From Symbiodinium natans (Eukaryota > Sar > Dinophyceae > Suessiales > Symbiodiniaceae), in assembly GCA_905221605.1 (NCBI GenBank), contig CAJNDS010000495.1:61440-125439 (forward strand): 64,000 nt of DNA. The letters are read 5' to 3'. The position numbers were made by a program, and so were the translations under genes. This document shows, one piece after another, positions 61,766 through 64,000 of the stretch. Within the stretch, counting starts at the first letter, position 1. Each line of letters opens with the position of its first letter. The notes beneath the pieces are model-generated. The model saw nothing but the letters and a program-made list of their open reading frames with translations, did no database searches and was not told the origin of the DNA.

Positions 61766-63492
61766 CTAGTACTTTTTTCCGGGTAAAGAACAGGGCAGTA
61801 TCCTTTTTCAATATGTGCTTTGAGCCCAATCCATGCCCCGTATTTGAATTTACAAAAGGCGCACTGTGGCAGACCATTCAGGGCATGGTTTGCCGGATCA
61901 AAATGGAGCAGCTCTGGCTTAGCCTCTGGGTGCTTCCATGCCTTATGCTGCCGAAGGCTAGTGATGGTGCGAAATTGCAGACTGCAATGCGGACAGGTAT
62001 AAGGGTCTGACTCCTTATCGTCAGGAAGCTGCTCCCCTGCACTCACTGATTGGAGTGAGTTGATAGCCAGCGCGAGCTGCGCCCGGACCTTTGGAAGGGC
62101 CCTTATGTCGCTGGGGCACTCTGCTGCAACTATCTCAAGCGCGTCGTGCATCCTCTGGCCTTGTTGAGCGAGTGCTTGCAGGGGATCCTCAGCATTAAGA
62201 TGCTTCTGGATCTGCTCATTTGTCACCAGGGTTAGATGCGCTGGCTTTTTGGCGATAGCGCGCATCTGTCTGGCAGCCATTGCACGTAGATGCTTGCGTC
62301 CCGTGGGTCTAACGCCCACCGCCAGCAGCCCGTGCGCAGCTGAGCTCCAGACCCCGGCTCTCCAGATTTGATACCTGGGGCGGTTGTGCGTAACACGTCT
62401 GGAGTTGATGGCCTTACGAAGCTGGCTGTATTGACCCCTTGCTTTACGCATGCGTAGCTGAACAGTTTTCTCCTGGGCATCTCGGTAGGAAATGACGGTT
62501 CCTAGGTACTGATGCGTTTTCTTAAGGGGGATCAGAATCTGCTCGCCGTGTTGCATAAATGCAAGGTGCGGGAGTTTGTCTTTGAAGACCTTAAGTTTCT
62601 GTAAGATTCTAATCGCGTCTGCCCCCTTGGCGTGACACAGCACGACTGATTTGGTTGCGCTGAGAGTCATACCATGGTCGTTAAAAGTTTGCACGACTTT
62701 TTGGATGCCAACGATGGCACCCTGAAGGTCTTCGGCGCTTTTTAACGTCCAGGCTGCTAAGGCGTCGTCGGCGTAGAAAGTAAACAGCTGCGTAACCCAG
62801 TCCCAGCTAAGGCGTTCCGCCAGTGTATCTATGATCGCAATTGTGTGTGCCACAAACAAATACGGCGCGACGGTACAGCCTTGTTTGATGCCTCGTGTGG
62901 TCGTGACATAGTCCTCATGAGCGCCAACTGAGCAGTGATACCTGGCCTCAAAATGGAACTGCATGAGGAGTTGAACCAGCGTTTCGGAGACCCCGAGGCG
63001 TCGCAGGCTAGTGGCAAGAGCAGTGCGAGGGACGTTGTCGAACGCCCCCTCAAGGTCGAGGGAAAAGCAGATGCCACCTGCGCATTTAACTTGCGAAGCT
63101 CCGGCGTGGAGGTCATAGATACTTTGCCTGCTCATGGTCGCATAAGCTCGAGCCTCTCTCAGGTGGTTGTGCACTCTCAGTAGGGCGTCTAGGACTCCCC
63201 TACCGGCAGTGTATGCAAATTGCGGTCGAGTGACCAGCGCTTCCTCGAGAAGTGGTCGGATGTGTTCTCTCAGCAGAGCACATATCGATTTCGAGAGAGG
63301 GTGGGAGAGCCCGATTGGGCGAAGCCCGGACGGGCGGCTGGGGTCTTTCTGTGGTTTAGGTAACCATACGAGGTATGTGTCTTTCCACACGTGTGGGATG
63401 ACGCAGAGGGACGCAAGATGGGTTTCAAAAGGATTCATACGCTTTGATGCAAGTTTGCACAGATTAAAGAAGTGGGGGGGCGCATAAGAAGA
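61681..63492 (-). CDS. Reverse transcriptase ORF with C-terminal zinc fingers (5'-truncated)
   Basis: An open frame from 63492 to a stop at 61681. Numbering from MNPFETHLAS at 63438: WLPKPQ and LRPIGLSHPLSKSI (RT motifs 0-1, about 25-50); FSLDLEGAFDNVP with catalytic Asp128 and AFD (motif A); RGIKQGCTVAP (182-192, motif B); FYADDALAAW with Asp224/225 at 62767-62769 (motif C); LGTVISYRD (motif D/E). The thumb region follows. At the end are a C2H2 finger CPHCSLQFRTITSLRQH...H (482-503) and a C2HC finger QCAFCKF...KAHIEKGYC (526-548). It polymerises cDNA from element RNA by target-primed reverse transcription in known non-LTR elements. No endonuclease is present. The first about 27 codons (63411-63492) match the dispersed repeat and may not be element sequence. 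Confidence 0.82.
   Translation of the reverse strand, partial: SSYAPPHFFNLCKLASKRMNPFETHLASLCVIPHVWKDTYLVWLPKPQKDPSRPSGLRPIGLSHPLSKSICALLREHIRPLLEEALVTRPQFAYTAGRGVLDALLRVHNHLREARAYATMSRQSIYDLHAGASQVKCAGGICFSLDLEGAFDNVPRTALATSLRRLGVSETLVQLLMQFHFEARYHCSVGAHEDYVTTTRGIKQGCTVAPYLFVAHTIAIIDTLAERLSWDWVTQLFTFYADDALAAWTLKSAEDLQGAIVGIQKVVQTFNDHGMTLSATKSVVLCHAKGADAIRILQKLKVFKDKLPHLAFMQHGEQILIPLKKTHQYLGTVISYRDAQEKTVQLRMRKARGQYSQLRKAINSRRVTHNRPRYQIWRAGVWSSAAHGLLAVGVRPTGRKHLRAMAARQMRAIAKKPAHLTLVTNEQIQKHLNAEDPLQALAQQGQRMHDALEIVAAECPSDIRALPKVRAQLALAINSLQSVSAGEQLPDDKESDPYTCPHCSLQFRTITSLRQHKAWKHPEAKPELLHFDPANHALNGLPQCAFCKFKYGAWIGLKAHIEKGYCPVLYPEKSTREPRSAPKQIPTPIQKLQRRPLQMSRLP
63411..63478 (+). repeat. Dispersed repeat, diverged copy 4
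   Basis: GATGGGTTTCA, TCATACGCTTTGATGCAAG, TTGCACAG, ATTAAAGAAG and a G run occur in the same order as at 25561-25632. It ends the RT frame's homologous part and begins its 5' overhang. Confidence 0.7.
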
Positions 63493-63640
63493 CTAAGCAT
63501 AAAAGAAGCAGAATCGTAAGAAGAAGAACAATGAGAAGAATAATACGAATAAGAAGAACAATAAGAACAATAAGAACAATGAGAATAATAGTGAGAATAG
63601 GAATGAATAACAGCAAGAAAATAATGACAATAATAATATC
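63490..63640 (+). repeat. Degenerate AATAAGAAGAAC microsatellite
   Basis: Purine-rich units (AATAAGAAG, AACAATAAG, AATGAGAAT) at the broken 5' end of the retrotransposon. Poly-L/F/S minus frames here are artefacts. Confidence 0.88.
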
Positions 63641-64000
63641 CGCCGACCCGAGCTTTGAGCGGGGGAGGCGCTAGTGAAGACCCATAGTCTTGCCGCTCTC
63701 TCCGCCACTCCGCCCGCTCCGCCCGTTCCATTGCATGGCCCCCATGCCTCCATGCCCTCGACCCCGGCTCCAGCTCATGGCCCCAGGATCCCACATGGCT
63801 GCCACCACCCACACCTCATGGATGTTTTGGCATTCTTTTAGGGGCTCCAGCTCATGGCCCCATGTCTCCATGGCTGCCACCACCCACACACCGTGTCGCC
63901 CCCCCCGCCCCCCCCCGCCCCCCCCCGCTCCCCCCGCCCTTCCCTGTTAGAATGGAGTGTTTTTAAGGGCTCCAGTGCATGCCCGAGCCCTCCCTTCGCT
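63641..64000. repeat. Degenerate CATGGCCCCCATG phrase repeat and C-rich tract
   Basis: CTCCAGCTCATGGCCCCA and ATGGCTGCCACCACCCACAC each occur twice (63770-63810, 63846-63890), followed by a C-rich tract at 63899-63945. No gene supported. Confidence 0.7.

Larger units (their letters stand above)
59015..63410 (-). mobile_element. Non-LTR retrotransposon with zinc fingers and USP-like protease domain
   Basis: Order on the minus strand: reverse transcriptase (63410-61990), C2H2 and C2HC fingers, a linker with further C2H2/C2HC fingers, a helical region, then a ubiquitin-specific-protease-like domain ending at 59693. The RT type (FYADD, LPKP...LRPIGL start, RGIKQGCTVAP) is non-LTR. The 5' end is missing: no endonuclease and only the start of the RT. 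The coding path changes frame about four times and crosses one TAG, so this copy looks dead. Members of a short dispersed repeat lie on both sides in the same orientation, suggesting insertion into that repeat. No polyA or target-site duplication was identified, so outer limits are approximate. Confidence 0.7.

Overview
The window looks like nuclear DNA of a unicellular eukaryotic alga, most probably a dinoflagellate. That is an inference. It rests on many interstitial TTTAGGG/CCCTAAA arrays in both orientations, very dense microsatellites, homopolymer runs, short exons bounded by GT...AG introns, no prokaryotic operon layout, and decayed retroelements whose sequence style I associate with dinoflagellate genomes. 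No rRNA, convincing tRNA, CRISPR or prophage is visible. Most long open frames are artefacts of triplet repeats (poly-V/A/T, poly-N/Q/T, poly-C/L) and were left out.

Protein-coding sequence appears as small exons, called here from a clean frame plus an acceptor (pyrimidine tract then AG), a GT donor and compatible phase. Plus-strand exons lie at about 3.5-6.5 kb, possibly 12.9-13.8 kb, 41.6-42.3 kb, 47.4-47.7 kb and 51.1-51.3 kb. Minus-strand exons lie at 0-2.7, 8-12.8, 14.1, 17.7-20.6, 25.9-41, 43.7-47.3 and 48.9-57.5 kb. How exons join into genes is mostly unknown. The best recognised gene is an alpha/beta-hydrolase peptidase (S33, tripeptidyl-aminopeptidase type) at 53.4-55.5 kb. Weaker functional hints are a kinase activation-loop exon at 14.1 kb, a Cys-rich secreted multi-exon region at 25.9-29.8 kb, a growth-factor-receptor-like Cys-rich exon at 52.1 kb, a Cys/Thr-linker exon at 56.3 kb, and a coiled-coil gene at 10.5-12.1 kb.

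Mobile DNA: 59.7-63.5 kb (minus) holds a 5'-truncated non-LTR retrotransposon. It encodes reverse transcriptase (YADD), then several C2H2/C2HC zinc fingers, a helical region, and a ubiquitin-specific-protease-like domain (Cys box, QxxxEF box, GHY His box). It is broken by frame changes and one in-frame TAG. It appears to sit among copies of a short dispersed repeat. A second, far more decayed reverse transcriptase/RNase H relic lies on the minus strand at about 22.6-24.0 kb.

Repeats: telomere-like arrays recur roughly every few kb. Large composite microsatellites occupy 6.8-7.3, 14.8-15.8 and 44.0-44.3 kb. Minisatellites of 27, 57 and 144 bp and a roughly 20-bp unit with an inverted arm (38.1-38.7 kb) add further structure.
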